64,000 nt of DNA from Pseudomonadota bacterium (lineage in GTDB: Bacteria > Pseudomonadota > Alphaproteobacteria > Sneathiellales > Sneathiellaceae): NCBI GenBank assembly GCA_024743055.1, contig JANSXH010000003.1, forward strand, positions 124,001 to 188,000, in the 5' to 3' direction. The notes under the pieces were generated by a model. The model did no database searches. It saw nothing but the letters and a program-made list of their open reading frames with translations, and had not been told where the DNA came from. Shown here in pieces: positions 7,786-16,908 of the stretch; positions within the stretch are counted from its first letter, which is position 1, and each line of letters opens with the position of its first letter. The position numbers and the translations under genes were made by a program.

Positions 7786-8570
7786 CAGTTTTCTCCCTCC
7801 GCCAGTCCTGGGCCATCACCCATGCCAGCGAGTACCTCCGCAACATGCAGGACTTTCATATCCTCCCCGCGACGCTTCAATCTTCCGGCAATGTTCATCA
7901 GGCAACCCATATCCCCTGCCGCCAAGATATCAGCTTTGGTGGCCAATAGGTTATTGACTTTGTTATCAACCATCTCCCCTGAAATTTCGGAGTATTTCAA
8001 GCAAAAAGTCCCGCCGAAACCGCAGCAAACCTCTCGGTCTGCCGCTTCGCGTATTTCCAAGCCATCAACCGCGCCCAATAATTGTCTCGGCTGATCCTTC
8101 ACCTTCATCTCCCTTAAGCTCGAACAGCTATCGTGATAGGTGAGGGATTTGTCCAGGCTCACCCCGTCGGGTGAGAAGCCGCAAATATCGGTCAAGAAGG
8201 ATACCAGTTCAAATGTCCGATTTGAGAGTTCTTCAACCTCCACCATCATGGTGGGGTCGTCCTTGAACAGCTCCGGATAATGATGCTTGATCATGCCGGC
8301 GCAGGAGCCGGAGGGCGCGACCACATAGTCAAAGTCCTTGAAGGCCCGGATTACTTGGGTTGCGATGACTTTCGTGCTCTCCCTGTCACCTGAATTATAG
8401 GCGATCTGACCGCAGCAAGTCTGTGCTTCCGGCACCATAATGGTGCAACCAGCCTGCTCCAGTAACTTAATGGCAGCAAAGGCAACGGACGGACGGTTCA
8501 GATCCACGAGGCATGTGACGAAGAGGGCCACATTACGCGCCTCCTGAGATGTTTCCGTATCTGCAGACAT
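7785..8570 (-). CDS. lutA: LutA, CCG-domain subunit of L-lactate oxidase complex
   Basis: A 261-residue protein with two CCG (cysteine-rich) domains, the first gene of lutABC. CCG motifs appear as TCCGQ (residues 51-55) and VCCGFGGTF (181-189), with matching upstream Cys residues in GSCAGM and HDSCSSL. These ligate a noncanonical [4Fe-4S] cluster, as in GlcF and heterodisulfide reductase B. GGGAGAAAGAA stands before the ATG. mltA ends 57 bp upstream on the same strand, so the operon promoter lies either in that gap or further upstream. Confidence 0.92.
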   Translation of the reverse strand: MSADTETSQEARNVALFVTCLVDLNRPSVAFAAIKLLEQAGCTIMVPEAQTCCGQIAYNSGDRESTKVIATQVIRAFKDFDYVVAPSGSCAGMIKHHYPELFKDDPTMMVEVEELSNRTFELVSFLTDICGFSPDGVSLDKSLTYHDSCSSLREMKVKDQPRQLLGAVDGLEIREAADREVCCGFGGTFCLKYSEISGEMVDNKVNNLLATKADILAAGDMGCLMNIAGRLKRRGEDMKVLHVAEVLAGMGDGPGLAEGEN

Positions 8571-8627
8571 TTCTTTCTCCCTGTTGAAGGGAACTATATC
8601 GGCTGTCTCGGAAAATCACCAGAATTG

Positions 8628-9851
8628 TTAGGACTGGGCTGCCATATTAATGCGCGCTGCCACAGCGTTAGGCAGCAAAATCCAATAACGGCCATCATTT
8701 TTCATGGCGCCGGACATCTCATAGGCATGGTCACCATAACCCCAGAAGACGTCGCCACGAACGGGCCCGCGAATGGCTCCGCCAGTATCCTGAGCCATCA
8801 TAAGCTTTCGGAATGGGCGTGGAGGTGACGTACTGCTTGCCCCGGCGACTTCTGTCTCAAGAAATATGGGCACCCCGAGCGGCATCCATTTACGGTCAAC
8901 GGCCAGGCTGCGCTCAGCAGTCAGCTCAACTCCTTGGGCGCCGATAGGTCCGTCTCCATCCAGCTGTCGGAAGAATACATAAGAAGCATTCAGCTGCATG
9001 ACCTCATCCGCCTGATCCGGATTGGCATCCAGCCAACTGCGGATCGCCTGCATGGACATTTCTTCCTTGGGAACATGACCACGCTCGATCAGAGCCTTGC
9101 CAATGGCGAAGTAGGGGTGGCCGTTTTGCGCGGCATAGCCAACTCGCAAAGTTGAGCCATCATCCATCTCGACAATGCCCGAGCCTTGGATATGCAGAAA
9201 AAAGGCGTCGATGGCACTGTCGACCCAGACCAGCTCCAACTCCCGGCCTTCTAGCGCCCCGCTCTCAATATCGGCGCGCGGATCAAAGGGCTTCAGGTTA
9301 CCGTTTTCCACCTTGCCGGCGATGCGCTGACCCTTCAGCTCATCGCGAAACTGACCAAGGTCGACCATGACAAGTTCAGGCGGTCGTAAGTGAAGGGGTG
9401 TTGTATAAAAGCCTTGTCGGACCTGGCTGCCTTTGAGACTGGCCTCGTAATAACCCGTAAAGAGCCCCGTCTCTTCTTTGTTATTCAGGATCTGGTAGGG
9501 AGTGAAATTCTGCTCCATGAAAGCTCGGAGAACTGAATGTTCCGGAGGTAGTGTAATGACATCTTCACAGAGAGGTTGCCAATCGGCTGCTGTCCCTGCA
9601 AGTCCAACGCCGCCCATTTTCCGAGTTGCAGGCAGAGCCAGTATTTTAGAGCATGATTTGAGTAAAGCGGGCAGAAATTCGACCAGATTGTCTTCTTTCC
9701 ATCCTGGAAGGGCCGCAAATTCTGTCTGTCTAAGATTTAGAGCGTCTTCTTCCATCTCTTCAACGTCCCGGTACAGCCATATCGCCGCGGCCGTCATGAG
9801 AATCAAAGCGCCCAAGATCAAGCCGCTTAACGATTTTTGCGTAGGAGACAT
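8628..9851 (-). CDS. mltA: MltA, membrane-bound lytic murein transglycosylase A
   Basis: A 407-residue exported murein hydrolase with an N-terminal hydrophobic segment (GLILGALILMTAAAIWLY, residues about 9-26) followed by the MltA barrel (FTGYYEASLKGS, DAFFLHIQGSGIVEMDDG) and a C-terminal 3D domain (MMAQDTGGAIRGPVRGDVFWGYG) with the conserved Asp residues. There is no lipobox Cys, so it looks anchored by a TM segment rather than a lipoprotein. The start at 9851 is chosen for the GGGGT upstream; another ATG lies six codons earlier. Confidence 0.92.
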   Translation of the reverse strand: MSPTQKSLSGLILGALILMTAAAIWLYRDVEEMEEDALNLRQTEFAALPGWKEDNLVEFLPALLKSCSKILALPATRKMGGVGLAGTAADWQPLCEDVITLPPEHSVLRAFMEQNFTPYQILNNKEETGLFTGYYEASLKGSQVRQGFYTTPLHLRPPELVMVDLGQFRDELKGQRIAGKVENGNLKPFDPRADIESGALEGRELELVWVDSAIDAFFLHIQGSGIVEMDDGSTLRVGYAAQNGHPYFAIGKALIERGHVPKEEMSMQAIRSWLDANPDQADEVMQLNASYVFFRQLDGDGPIGAQGVELTAERSLAVDRKWMPLGVPIFLETEVAGASSTSPPRPFRKLMMAQDTGGAIRGPVRGDVFWGYGDHAYEMSGAMKNDGRYWILLPNAVAARINMAAQS

Positions 9852-9875
9852 ATGACCCCATGCGCGCATGCTGGA

Positions 9876-10571
9876 TCAGTTAGCGCTGCGAGTGGCGATG
9901 AGCAACCAGTTCGGATTTCTCGACCTCAAATTGCGGGCGAAGGTCCAAAGCTCATTGACCGTATGGGGCTGTGGATCACCGGAGACGACCATCCCCTCCT
10001 CATCCTTGGTCATGGATATCATCTCAGCTTCAAATTTTACCGTCACTTCCGCTTCCTTGGAGACAAGGGTCGCGTCGATGATGTTGGCCGAACTGATGGA
10101 GACAATGTCCGTGGACATTTCAAAATTCTGATCTTCACGATCCTGGATGGACCGCTCAAAGTTATTGTAAACATCCTCAGCCAGCAGGTCTTTCAACGTT
10201 TCGCGATCACCGCGGGCAAAGGCGACAACAATTGCTTCATAGGCAGCTTGTGCGCCCTGAACGAAAACTGTCTGATCAAAAGTCTTGTCTATCTGCCGGA
10301 TTTGGTTGAGCACACGGGTCAGCTCCAATCCTTCAAACGGACTGTCAGAAGAACGGCCTGTCTTGTTCTCCAGGGTGACGACATTATCATCGCTATCAAC
10401 TTCGTCTTTGGTCGAGGCTTTGTGCTTCTCAGCCAGCTCCCGGGCGCGCTCTTCGCGTGAGGCTTGTTCATGGCCGATCCGCCGACCCAACACGCTCCGC
10501 AGGCGCAGAAAAATAAACCCCGCTACAGCGGCGAGCAGAATAATGTCGAGGAACTGAAATCCGGAGTCCAT
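9876..10571 (-). CDS. Tim44-like (TimA) domain protein
   Basis: A 231-residue inner-membrane protein with a TM segment at about residues 8-25 (FLDIILLAAVAGFIFLRL), a charged linker rich in Arg, Glu and Lys, and a C-terminal Tim44 domain (AYEAIVVAFARGDRETLKDLL and ELWTFARNLRSRNPNWLL). This is the alphaproteobacterial relative of mitochondrial Tim44. The gene sits between fxsA and mltA as is usual in the class. The ATG at 10571 gives the TM segment at the N-terminus; the frame is open further upstream without meaning. Confidence 0.88.
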   Translation of the reverse strand: MDSGFQFLDIILLAAVAGFIFLRLRSVLGRRIGHEQASREERARELAEKHKASTKDEVDSDDNVVTLENKTGRSSDSPFEGLELTRVLNQIRQIDKTFDQTVFVQGAQAAYEAIVVAFARGDRETLKDLLAEDVYNNFERSIQDREDQNFEMSTDIVSISSANIIDATLVSKEAEVTVKFEAEMISMTKDEEGMVVSGDPQPHTVNELWTFARNLRSRNPNWLLIATRSAN

Positions 10572-10740
10572 AATCGATATCTTTAAATTGGGTTTGGCAA
10601 TTAATCCATTAGCCCTTATGTAAAGGACAGCGTTAAACAAGAGGTTAATGAGTTCGATGTGCGAAGTCCATCGCCTCTTGTCCCGAACTATTTGGCCTCT
10701 TTATAGAGATACATAGAAACTTAGGGAAGGATAAACAAGC

Positions 10741-11256
10741 TTGGCTTTGCTAATTCTGGCGGCATTCATTGCAATTCCCCTTGTTGAAATAATGGTTTTC
10801 ATCCAGGTCGGAAGCGAAATCGGCGCCCTGAACACGATTCTGATCACAGTTGTTACAGCCGTTATCGGACTGATGCTGCTGCGCGTCCAAGGTCTTGGCG
10901 CGCTGATGCGAGCCCGCGCTGCGCTTGAAAAACAGGAATCTCCGGTGAATGAGATTTTTGAAGGCGTTCTTCTGGCGTTGGCTGGTTTATTCCTTCTAAT
11001 TCCGGGCTTTGTAACTGATGCCATCGGCTTTCTGTTGTTTTTGCCACCGTTGCGTAAAACTCTGGCTGGTTATATGGCCCGGCATTCCAAATTTGTTGCC
11101 ACTAACATGCAATATCAGGGCGGGCGTCGATCGCCTCCTGGTAAAGGTCCGATTATTGATGGGGAATATGAGGTGGTTGACGAAGATGCTCCGGAAATCG
11201 AGAACCATCCAAGCGGACCCGGCAATCCGGAAAGCCCCTGGTCAGACAAAAAATAG
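10741..11256 (+). CDS. fxsA: FxsA family cytoplasmic membrane protein
   Basis: A 171-residue membrane protein. Residues about 1-110 hold the FxsA domain: a first TM segment (LLILAAFIAIPLVEIMVFI), a second (AVIGLMLLRVQG) and two more with the family hallmark LLIPGFVTDAIGFLLFLPPLR. The C-terminal tail is hydrophilic. FxsA overproduction eases phage T7 exclusion in F-plasmid E. coli; its normal role is unclear. The start is a TTG at 10741 with AGGGAAGG about ten bases upstream; the next ATG would remove the first TM segment. It is divergent from the Tim44-like gene. Confidence 0.88.
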   Translation: MALLILAAFIAIPLVEIMVFIQVGSEIGALNTILITVVTAVIGLMLLRVQGLGALMRARAALEKQESPVNEIFEGVLLALAGLFLLIPGFVTDAIGFLLFLPPLRKTLAGYMARHSKFVATNMQYQGGRRSPPGKGPIIDGEYEVVDEDAPEIENHPSGPGNPESPWSDKK

Positions 11257-11354
11257 AATTTCCATCAATATCGGGTGACTTCTGCTTGTTCATAGCGGAC
11301 ATCCGTGATAGCCACTCAGCCAAACTAAACCTAAACTCTCGGAGAGACAAATTC

Positions 11355-11867
11355 ATGGCAGAAAATGGTAGTGCATCCGGCCCAGATGCCGCTGGCATCG
11401 CATCAGACCCAGGCCAGCATCCTTCAATGGCGATCATCACCCAGTATGTGAAAGATCTGTCTTTTGAAAATCCCTTCGCTCCAAGCAGTCTCGATCCGGA
11501 AAAAGGGGCGCCAGCATTAGAACTCGCCGCCAATGTCCAGGCCCGTTCAGGCGAGGAAAACAATTTTGAAGTAGAACTGCGCATCAGTGCTACAGCAAAG
11601 CATGGCGAGAATACGGCATTTGTTGTGGAGCTGGTGTACGCCGGATTATTCCAATTGGTCAATTTTCCACCGGAGACATTGGAGCGGATGTGCATGATTG
11701 AATGCCCTCGGATTCTCTTCCCTTTCGCTCGCCGGGTTATTTCAGACGCAACACGAGACGGCGGATTTTCACCTCTTCTCCTGGACCCAATTGATTTTGC
11801 CAGATTGTATGAACATCACAAGGCAGAGCAGGCTAATGCTCAAGAGCCTGCCGGAGATACTGCCTAG
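11355..11867 (+). CDS. secB: SecB, protein-export chaperone
   Basis: A 170-residue cytosolic chaperone that delivers preproteins to SecA. The fold is recognised from ITQYVKDLSFENPFAP, then VELRISATAKHGENTAFVVELVYAGLF, and IECPRILFPFARRVISDATRDGGFSPLLLDPIDFARLY. The ATG at 11355 follows GGAGAG. The N-terminal 25 residues are Gly, Ala and Ser rich, as in other alphaproteobacterial SecB. It is convergent with dnaQ, 15 bp between the stops. Confidence 0.95.
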   Translation: MAENGSASGPDAAGIASDPGQHPSMAIITQYVKDLSFENPFAPSSLDPEKGAPALELAANVQARSGEENNFEVELRISATAKHGENTAFVVELVYAGLFQLVNFPPETLERMCMIECPRILFPFARRVISDATRDGGFSPLLLDPIDFARLYEHHKAEQANAQEPAGDTA

Positions 11868-11882
11868 TAGGATATTTGCTGA

Positions 11883-12551
11883 CTAGCGCCTCCAGATCGG
11901 ATCGCTAACGCTTTCCATAAAAGCTGCATGGGCAGCTAATTCATCATCGCTGGCAGAGTGGGGACGCGGTGGCCGGACTTCCTTCTGTCCATATATTTCC
12001 GCGTCCTTGGCCTCATCTTGGCCAAGCGAAAAGCCCTGCTGACGGCCGCCGATCAGCTCCAAATAAACTTCGGCCAGTAGTTCCGCGTCCAACAGGGCTC
12101 CATGTTTGGTCCGTGCAGAATTGTCGATTCCAAAACGCCGACATAACGCATCAAGGCTGGCTTGAGCGCCCGGAAACTTGCGACGAGCCATTGTCACCGT
12201 ATCAATGGACTGGCTCATGGGCAGGGCGGGACGTCCTAAAAGGCCGAGTTCCGCATTGACAAATTTCATATCGAACTGAGCGTTATGGATGACCAGTTTG
12301 GAATCGCCAATAAACTCAAGAAATTCATCGATTTCCTCGGCCATGACTTTATGGCCTTTAAGAAACTCTTCGCTCAGACCATGAACCTCAAAGGCACTTT
12401 TCGGCATGTCCCGCTCAGGATTGATATAGCGGTGAAAGACTTCGCCGGTCGGGACATGGTTGATCAGCTCGACACAGCCGATCTCGACAACCCGGTCACC
12501 ACTCGCCGGGTCAAATCCGGTGGTTTCCGTATCAAGGGCTATCTCACGCAT
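11883..12551 (-). CDS. dnaQ: DnaQ, DNA polymerase III epsilon subunit (3'-5' exonuclease)
   Basis: A 222-residue proofreading exonuclease of the DEDDh class. Exo I is LDTETTGFD (D7, E9), Exo II is [14 protein letters not shown], and Exo III is [16 protein letters not shown] with the catalytic His and Asp. The C-terminal tail (about residues 180-222) should bind the polymerase alpha subunit. It is the last gene of the ppsR-maf-aroE-coaE-dnaQ operon and overlaps coaE by 8 bases. Confidence 0.95.
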   Translation of the reverse strand: MREIALDTETTGFDPASGDRVVEIGCVELINHVPTGEVFHRYINPERDMPKSAFEVHGLSEEFLKGHKVMAEEIDEFLEFIGDSKLVIHNAQFDMKFVNAELGLLGRPALPMSQSIDTVTMARRKFPGAQASLDALCRRFGIDNSARTKHGALLDAELLAEVYLELIGGRQQGFSLGQDEAKDAEIYGQKEVRPPRPHSASDDELAAHAAFMESVSDPIWRR

Positions 12552-13140
12552 GTTTCAGATCTTCCACCAGCGCTTTCACCTGCTCAAAAGTCGCTTCTTT
12601 GGGGCAGTTGGTATTGATAACATAGTCTGCCCGCTCCCGTTTCTCGGCATCGGGAACCTGCCGCGCCAGAATAGCCTCGAATTTTTCTTCTGTCATGTCA
12701 TCACGAGCCAAGACCCGTTCTCGCTGGACTTCTGCTGGGGCACTGACAACAACAATCTTGTGAACCCGATTTTCACCACCGGTTTCAAAGAGTAAGGGAA
12801 TATCCAGAACGACCATCTTTTGACCGGTTTTCTCTGCTTCCTCAAAAAATGCTGCGCGTCCGGCGCCCAGCAAAGGATGAGTAATGGATTCCAGCTTTTT
12901 CATTTCGGCTTCTTTGCCAACAACCAGCTTGCTGAGCCGGGCCCGATCCACCTGATCGTCAACAACCGCCTCAGGAAAAGCGGCACGGATGGGCTCAACT
13001 GCTGCACCTCCTTTGGCGTAAACTTTATACACCTCAGCGTCGGCATCATAAACGGGCACGCCAAGCCGGCGGAACATCTCACCTACCGTGGATTTTCCCA
13101 TCCCTATGGAGCCAGTTAGACCTATCAACATCATACTCAT
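12544..13140 (-). CDS. coaE: CoaE, dephospho-CoA kinase
   Basis: A 198-residue P-loop kinase that phosphorylates the 3'-OH of dephospho-CoA in the last step of coenzyme A synthesis. The Walker A motif is [11 protein letters not shown] near residues 8-18, followed by the family markers [24 protein letters not shown] and a lid region [13 protein letters not shown]. There are three clustered start choices (13140, 13134, 13131); all give the full domain. The start overlaps the aroE stop. Confidence 0.95.
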   Translation of the reverse strand: MSMMLIGLTGSIGMGKSTVGEMFRRLGVPVYDADAEVYKVYAKGGAAVEPIRAAFPEAVVDDQVDRARLSKLVVGKEAEMKKLESITHPLLGAGRAAFFEEAEKTGQKMVVLDIPLLFETGGENRVHKIVVVSAPAEVQRERVLARDDMTEEKFEAILARQVPDAEKRERADYVINTNCPKEATFEQVKALVEDLKHA

Positions 13141-14012
13141 TTCTGACCCAATCCTTCCAGCATATGGCGACGTAATCCTTCATCTACTTCCGGCGTGACT
13201 CCAAACCAGGCAGCAAATCCAGCCTTGGCTTGATGCAGTAGCATGCCAAGACCGTCAACTGTGACATGCCCAGCTAGCCTTGCGTCTTTCAACAATGCAG
13301 TTTCAAGAGGCACATACACAATATCACTAACGACAGCTGATTTTTTAAGGGTTTTGAGGGAAATCTCGAGCGAGGGTTGCCCAATCATACCGAGGCTGGT
13401 CGTATTTACCAGAATATCCGCGTTTTCAAGACAGTTCTCACGCTGATCCCAGGCAGCTGCGGAACTAAGAGCCCCTACTTGCGTAATATGAGCTGCCAAA
13501 GCTTCCGCCCTTTCACGGGACCGATTGCATATAAGTATTTCGGTAACCCCTAAATCACTGAGGGCAATGGCCACGGCACGGGCCGCCCCCCCAGCGCCCA
13601 GAATTACTGCCTTTCCACCTTTTAAGGCCTCTTTGCGGACATGCCCGATCAGAGAATCCGAAAAGCCGATGGCATCCGTATTGCGGCCAATCAGTTTTCC
13701 GTCCTCGGCCACAACAATGGTATTCACCGCGCCAATCCGGACGGCGGAAGGATCAACGATATCTACCAGATCGAGAGCCGTTTCTTTTAATGGGATGGTC
13801 AAGTTGGTTCCTCGAAATTCCCGGTTTTCTGCCAGGCAGTCATCCGGCAGGGATTTCAGGACCGGGCGCAGATCCTCAGACTTGACAGCGCGCGCAATAT
13901 ATTCCGCTTTCAGACCATGTTTCTGTATCCAATAGCCATGGAGTCGCGGTGATAGTGAATGGCTGATCGGCCATCCCATGACACCTGCAGATTTAATCAA
14001 AGAACTACTCAT
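13137..14012 (-). CDS. aroE: AroE, shikimate dehydrogenase
   Basis: A 291-residue NADP-dependent dehydrogenase that reduces 3-dehydroshikimate in the chorismate pathway. The substrate-binding N-domain shows [17 protein letters not shown] and [12 protein letters not shown] with the catalytic Lys. The NADP domain has [13 protein letters not shown] and the basic motif NRSRERAE. The end [18 protein letters not shown] is the family's C-terminal helix with the conserved Gln. It is coupled to maf and coaE by overlapping codons. Confidence 0.95.
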   Translation of the reverse strand: MSSSLIKSAGVMGWPISHSLSPRLHGYWIQKHGLKAEYIARAVKSEDLRPVLKSLPDDCLAENREFRGTNLTIPLKETALDLVDIVDPSAVRIGAVNTIVVAEDGKLIGRNTDAIGFSDSLIGHVRKEALKGGKAVILGAGGAARAVAIALSDLGVTEILICNRSRERAEALAAHITQVGALSSAAAWDQRENCLENADILVNTTSLGMIGQPSLEISLKTLKKSAVVSDIVYVPLETALLKDARLAGHVTVDGLGMLLHQAKAGFAAWFGVTPEVDEGLRRHMLEGLGQK

Positions 14013-14623
14013 TTTGAGACCCCAATTCCGTGGCCACGCAGAAAATCAAGCAACGGCAACATCGGCAAACCCAATATGGAGAAAAAATCTCCATCTATGC
14101 GGCTGAACAGGTGAATACCCCGACCTTCCAACTGATATGCACCAACCGAAGACAGAATTGCCTCCCCGGACGCCTCAAGATACTGATCAAGGAAGGCATC
14201 GTCCAGCTTACGCATGGTCAGCTCGACCGTATTGACATGATGCCACAAAATAGCTCCGCCCTTGGCCACGCAAACGGCATTGGCCAAACTATGGGTTTTG
14301 CCACTTAACGATAAAAGATGAGCGCGCGCATGATCCATATCCACGGGTTTATCAAACCAGATATCCCCACATTCCAGGATTTGATCAGCGCCGATCACCA
14401 GGTTTTGTGGGGCCTGATGGGAGACCCGTTTGGCCTTCAACTCAGCCAATGCAACGGCTGCATCAGTTGCTGGCGCCTTGGCGCCTCGCATGGCATGCTT
14501 GATTTCATCTTCGTCCACAGCGGCAGGCTGGACAGAGGCCGCAATTCCGGCTTTCTCCAATAATCGGGCGCGGGATGTACTTGCTGAGGCCAGAATGAGG
14601 GCCGGTTCGGACGGGGAGAGCAT
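14009..14623 (-). CDS. maf: Maf family nucleotide pyrophosphatase
   Basis: A 204-residue Maf/HAM1-fold nucleoside triphosphate pyrophosphatase that hydrolyses noncanonical or modified NTPs. It begins LILASASTSRARLLEKAGI (the phosphate-binding S-x-S-x-R loop), has LVIGADQILECGD with the catalytic Asp, SGKTHSLANAVCV and the AYQLEGRGIHLFSRIDGD motif. In canonical Maf the A-Y-x-I-E-G pattern holds; here it is AYQLEG. It overlaps aroE, and ppsR lies 12 bp upstream. Confidence 0.93.
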   Translation of the reverse strand: MLSPSEPALILASASTSRARLLEKAGIAASVQPAAVDEDEIKHAMRGAKAPATDAAVALAELKAKRVSHQAPQNLVIGADQILECGDIWFDKPVDMDHARAHLLSLSGKTHSLANAVCVAKGGAILWHHVNTVELTMRKLDDAFLDQYLEASGEAILSSVGAYQLEGRGIHLFSRIDGDFFSILGLPMLPLLDFLRGHGIGVSK

Positions 14624-14635
14624 AGTTTGTTCCTG

Positions 14636-15454
14636 CTAGATTTCCGAACCCTGACGGCGATTAAAGAGGGTAATGATCTGTGCGGCGGTTTCCTCTACGG
14701 AGCGCCGGGATACATCAATAATCGGCCAGCCCTCTCGGGTACACATTTTACGGGCGAAAATCACTTCTTCCTTGATCCGCTCCCTATCCACATAATCCGT
14801 CTCAACGGTTTCATTGAGACTAAGCAGTCGGTTTTTACGAATTTCCGATAACCGCTCTGGGCTTGTGGTCAATCCGACAACAATAGGATTTTTCAACTGA
14901 AATAACTCATCGGGCAGCGGAATACTCGGAACAATCGGCACATTTGCAGTTTTATAGCCACGATGGGCCAGATAAAAGGAAGTTGGTGTTTTTGAGGTTC
15001 GTGACACGCCAACCAGAACGATATCTGCTTCTTTTAGGCCTTCCGGCATCTGACCATCATCATGGGCCAAGGTATAATTAAGGGCTTCGATACGACCAAA
15101 ATAGTCCTGATCGAGCATATGCTGCCGACCCGGCAGCTGTTTTATCTCCTGTCCCAGAAAACTGGAGAAAGCTGCCAACACCGGATCAAGAATTGAGACA
15201 CAAGCAACATTCAGGTTCTGGCATCCCGCTTCCAGTACCCGTCGCATCTCTGCATTGACCAGGGTATAGAGCACAAGACCCGGTTTTTGTTTAATGGAAT
15301 CAAGGATATCATCCAGCTGACGGACAGTTCTTGTCAAGGTCCAGACATGTTCAATTGGAGCCACCCCTTCAAACTGGACAAGGGCCGCCTTAGTCATTGA
15401 TTGTAAGGTTTCACCGGTTGAATCCGACACCAGATGAAGATGAAATTCCGCCAT
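14636..15454 (-). CDS. PpsR-type kinase/pyrophosphorylase (PEP synthase or PPDK regulator, DUF299)
   Basis: A 272-residue regulatory protein that phosphorylates and dephosphorylates PEP synthase or pyruvate phosphate dikinase. It starts MAEFHLHLVSDSTGETLQ, the family N-terminus, and has the P-loop GVSRTSKTPTSFYLAHRGYKTANVP and the end WPIIDVSRRSVEETAAQI. The ATG at 15454 is chosen over one 16 codons upstream because family proteins begin here and because the longer form would run into the DnaA-like boxes. It is the first gene of the leftward operon beside the proposed origin. Confidence 0.92.
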   Translation of the reverse strand: MAEFHLHLVSDSTGETLQSMTKAALVQFEGVAPIEHVWTLTRTVRQLDDILDSIKQKPGLVLYTLVNAEMRRVLEAGCQNLNVACVSILDPVLAAFSSFLGQEIKQLPGRQHMLDQDYFGRIEALNYTLAHDDGQMPEGLKEADIVLVGVSRTSKTPTSFYLAHRGYKTANVPIVPSIPLPDELFQLKNPIVVGLTTSPERLSEIRKNRLLSLNETVETDYVDRERIKEEVIFARKMCTREGWPIIDVSRRSVEETAAQIITLFNRRQGSEI

Positions 15455-15848
15455 TAAGGACGCCTGTCTAGCTGTGAATAATGTGGATAACAGGGATAAC
15501 ATGGCTGCTGGGAAAAGCCTAAAAATTTTCTCCCCGAAGGATGGTTTTTCATCCTCTTAGAATTCCGCATGTGATTAAATTGATTTCACCAAATTGGGAA
15601 ATGTGAATAACTGCCAACACAGGATCCAAAAAACAAGTTATCCCCATTATCCCTGTTTTTAGAGTGACCTGAAATCGTGATTACATCGTAGTAATTCACA
15701 AATGTGCGAAGGGCTGGATTTTATCCCCAGATTTTCTATAAAGGGTGTGAATGAATTTTAATCCCCAGCTTTCACAGCCATCAACCACTACTACTACCTT
15801 TTTATAAATATATTTATAGAAGGGGATAATGAAGGAAGGCCTGCCCGA
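15455..15848. other. oriC: Proposed chromosomal replication origin (oriC)
   Basis: The 394-bp gap between divergent ppsR and hemE holds at least seven 9-mers equal or close to the DnaA box TTATCCACA. One is exact on the minus strand (15482-15490). TTATTCACA types lie at 15473-15481 and 15602-15610 (minus strand). TTATCCCCA lies at 15638-15646 and 15721-15729, TTATCCCTG at 15647-15655 and, on the minus strand, at 15491-15499, and TTATCCCCT at 15821-15829 (minus). An AT-only-like tract (TTTTTATAAATATATTTATAG, 15799-15819) next to hemE could be the unwinding element. The hemE neighbourhood matches the known Caulobacter origin. No dnaA gene is in the window. Confidence 0.75.
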
Positions 15849-16892
15849 GTGACAAAGACTGAAGATAAACTCATGCTCAGAGCCCTGTCAGGGGAAATCA
15901 CGACCCGGCCTCCTTTTTGGCTCATGCGCCAGGCTGGTAGATATTTGCCTGAGTATCGGGAAACCCGTGCGGAAGCCGGTAATTTCCTGGATCTGTGCTA
16001 CAATCCGAAGCTAGCCGAAGAAGTAACCTTACAACCTTTGCGCCGTTATGGCATGGATGCCGCCATCCTGTTTGCTGATATTCTGTTGATCCCCCATGCT
16101 CTCGGACAGCCTCTAGCCTATCGGGAAGGAGAGGGGCCGGTTCTAGATCCCGTTCGGAAGAGGGAAGATCTTAAAAAACTCAGCCCGGAATTTATCCATA
16201 CCACCCTGGAACCCGTCTATGAGACCGTCTCGCGCTTAAGCAGCTCAATTCCGGCCGATTGTACGCTGATCGGATTTGCTGGTGCGCCCTGGACGGTGGC
16301 GACTTATATGGTGGAGGGCCGGGGATCGAAGGATTACGTCAATATCAAGAAATGGGCCTATGGCGATCCGGAAGGGTTCGGTTTGCTGATGGATATGCTG
16401 GTCGACAGTACCATTTCCTATCTTGCGAAGCAGGTGGAAGCTGGTGCTGAAGTCGTGCAAATTTTTGATACCTGGGCCGGTGTGTTGCCAGATGATGTCT
16501 TCCATAAATGGGTCATAGAGCCGACAAAGCGAATTGTTGAGGGGTTGCGTCACCAATTTCCCGAATTGCCCGTCATCGGCTTTCCCAAGGGCGTTGGCGG
16601 CAATATTATAGACTTTGTGGAGGAGACAGGTGTTACCGCCGTCAGCCTCGATACGGGAACCCCACTTGATTGGGCGGCGCGCGAGTTGCAATCCCGTTTG
16701 CCCGTTCAAGGTAATCTTGATCCGATCCTGCTGGTTTCCGGTGGTGCAGCCATGGAGACCCGTATCCATAAAATTCTTGATACCCTTGGCAAGGGTCCTT
16801 TTATCTTCAATCTGGGACATGGCATCATTCCGCAAACACCGCCAGAGCATGTGGCGGAGTTGAGCCGGATCATCCGTCACCGGGCAACCTGA
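15849..16892 (+). CDS. hemE: HemE, uroporphyrinogen decarboxylase
   Basis: A 347-residue cytosolic enzyme converting uroporphyrinogen III to coproporphyrinogen III. It shows the N-terminal signature [20 protein letters not shown] with the substrate-binding Arg, [33 protein letters not shown], and the C-terminal [13 protein letters not shown]. The start is a GTG at 15849 with GAAGGAAGG about eight bases upstream. It is the first gene of hemE-hemH-hemJ, reading away from the proposed origin. Confidence 0.96.
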   Translation: MTKTEDKLMLRALSGEITTRPPFWLMRQAGRYLPEYRETRAEAGNFLDLCYNPKLAEEVTLQPLRRYGMDAAILFADILLIPHALGQPLAYREGEGPVLDPVRKREDLKKLSPEFIHTTLEPVYETVSRLSSSIPADCTLIGFAGAPWTVATYMVEGRGSKDYVNIKKWAYGDPEGFGLLMDMLVDSTISYLAKQVEAGAEVVQIFDTWAGVLPDDVFHKWVIEPTKRIVEGLRHQFPELPVIGFPKGVGGNIIDFVEETGVTAVSLDTGTPLDWAARELQSRLPVQGNLDPILLVSGGAAMETRIHKILDTLGKGPFIFNLGHGIIPQTPPEHVAELSRIIRHRAT

Positions 16893-16908
16893 AAGGCGAC
16901 TTCTATCC

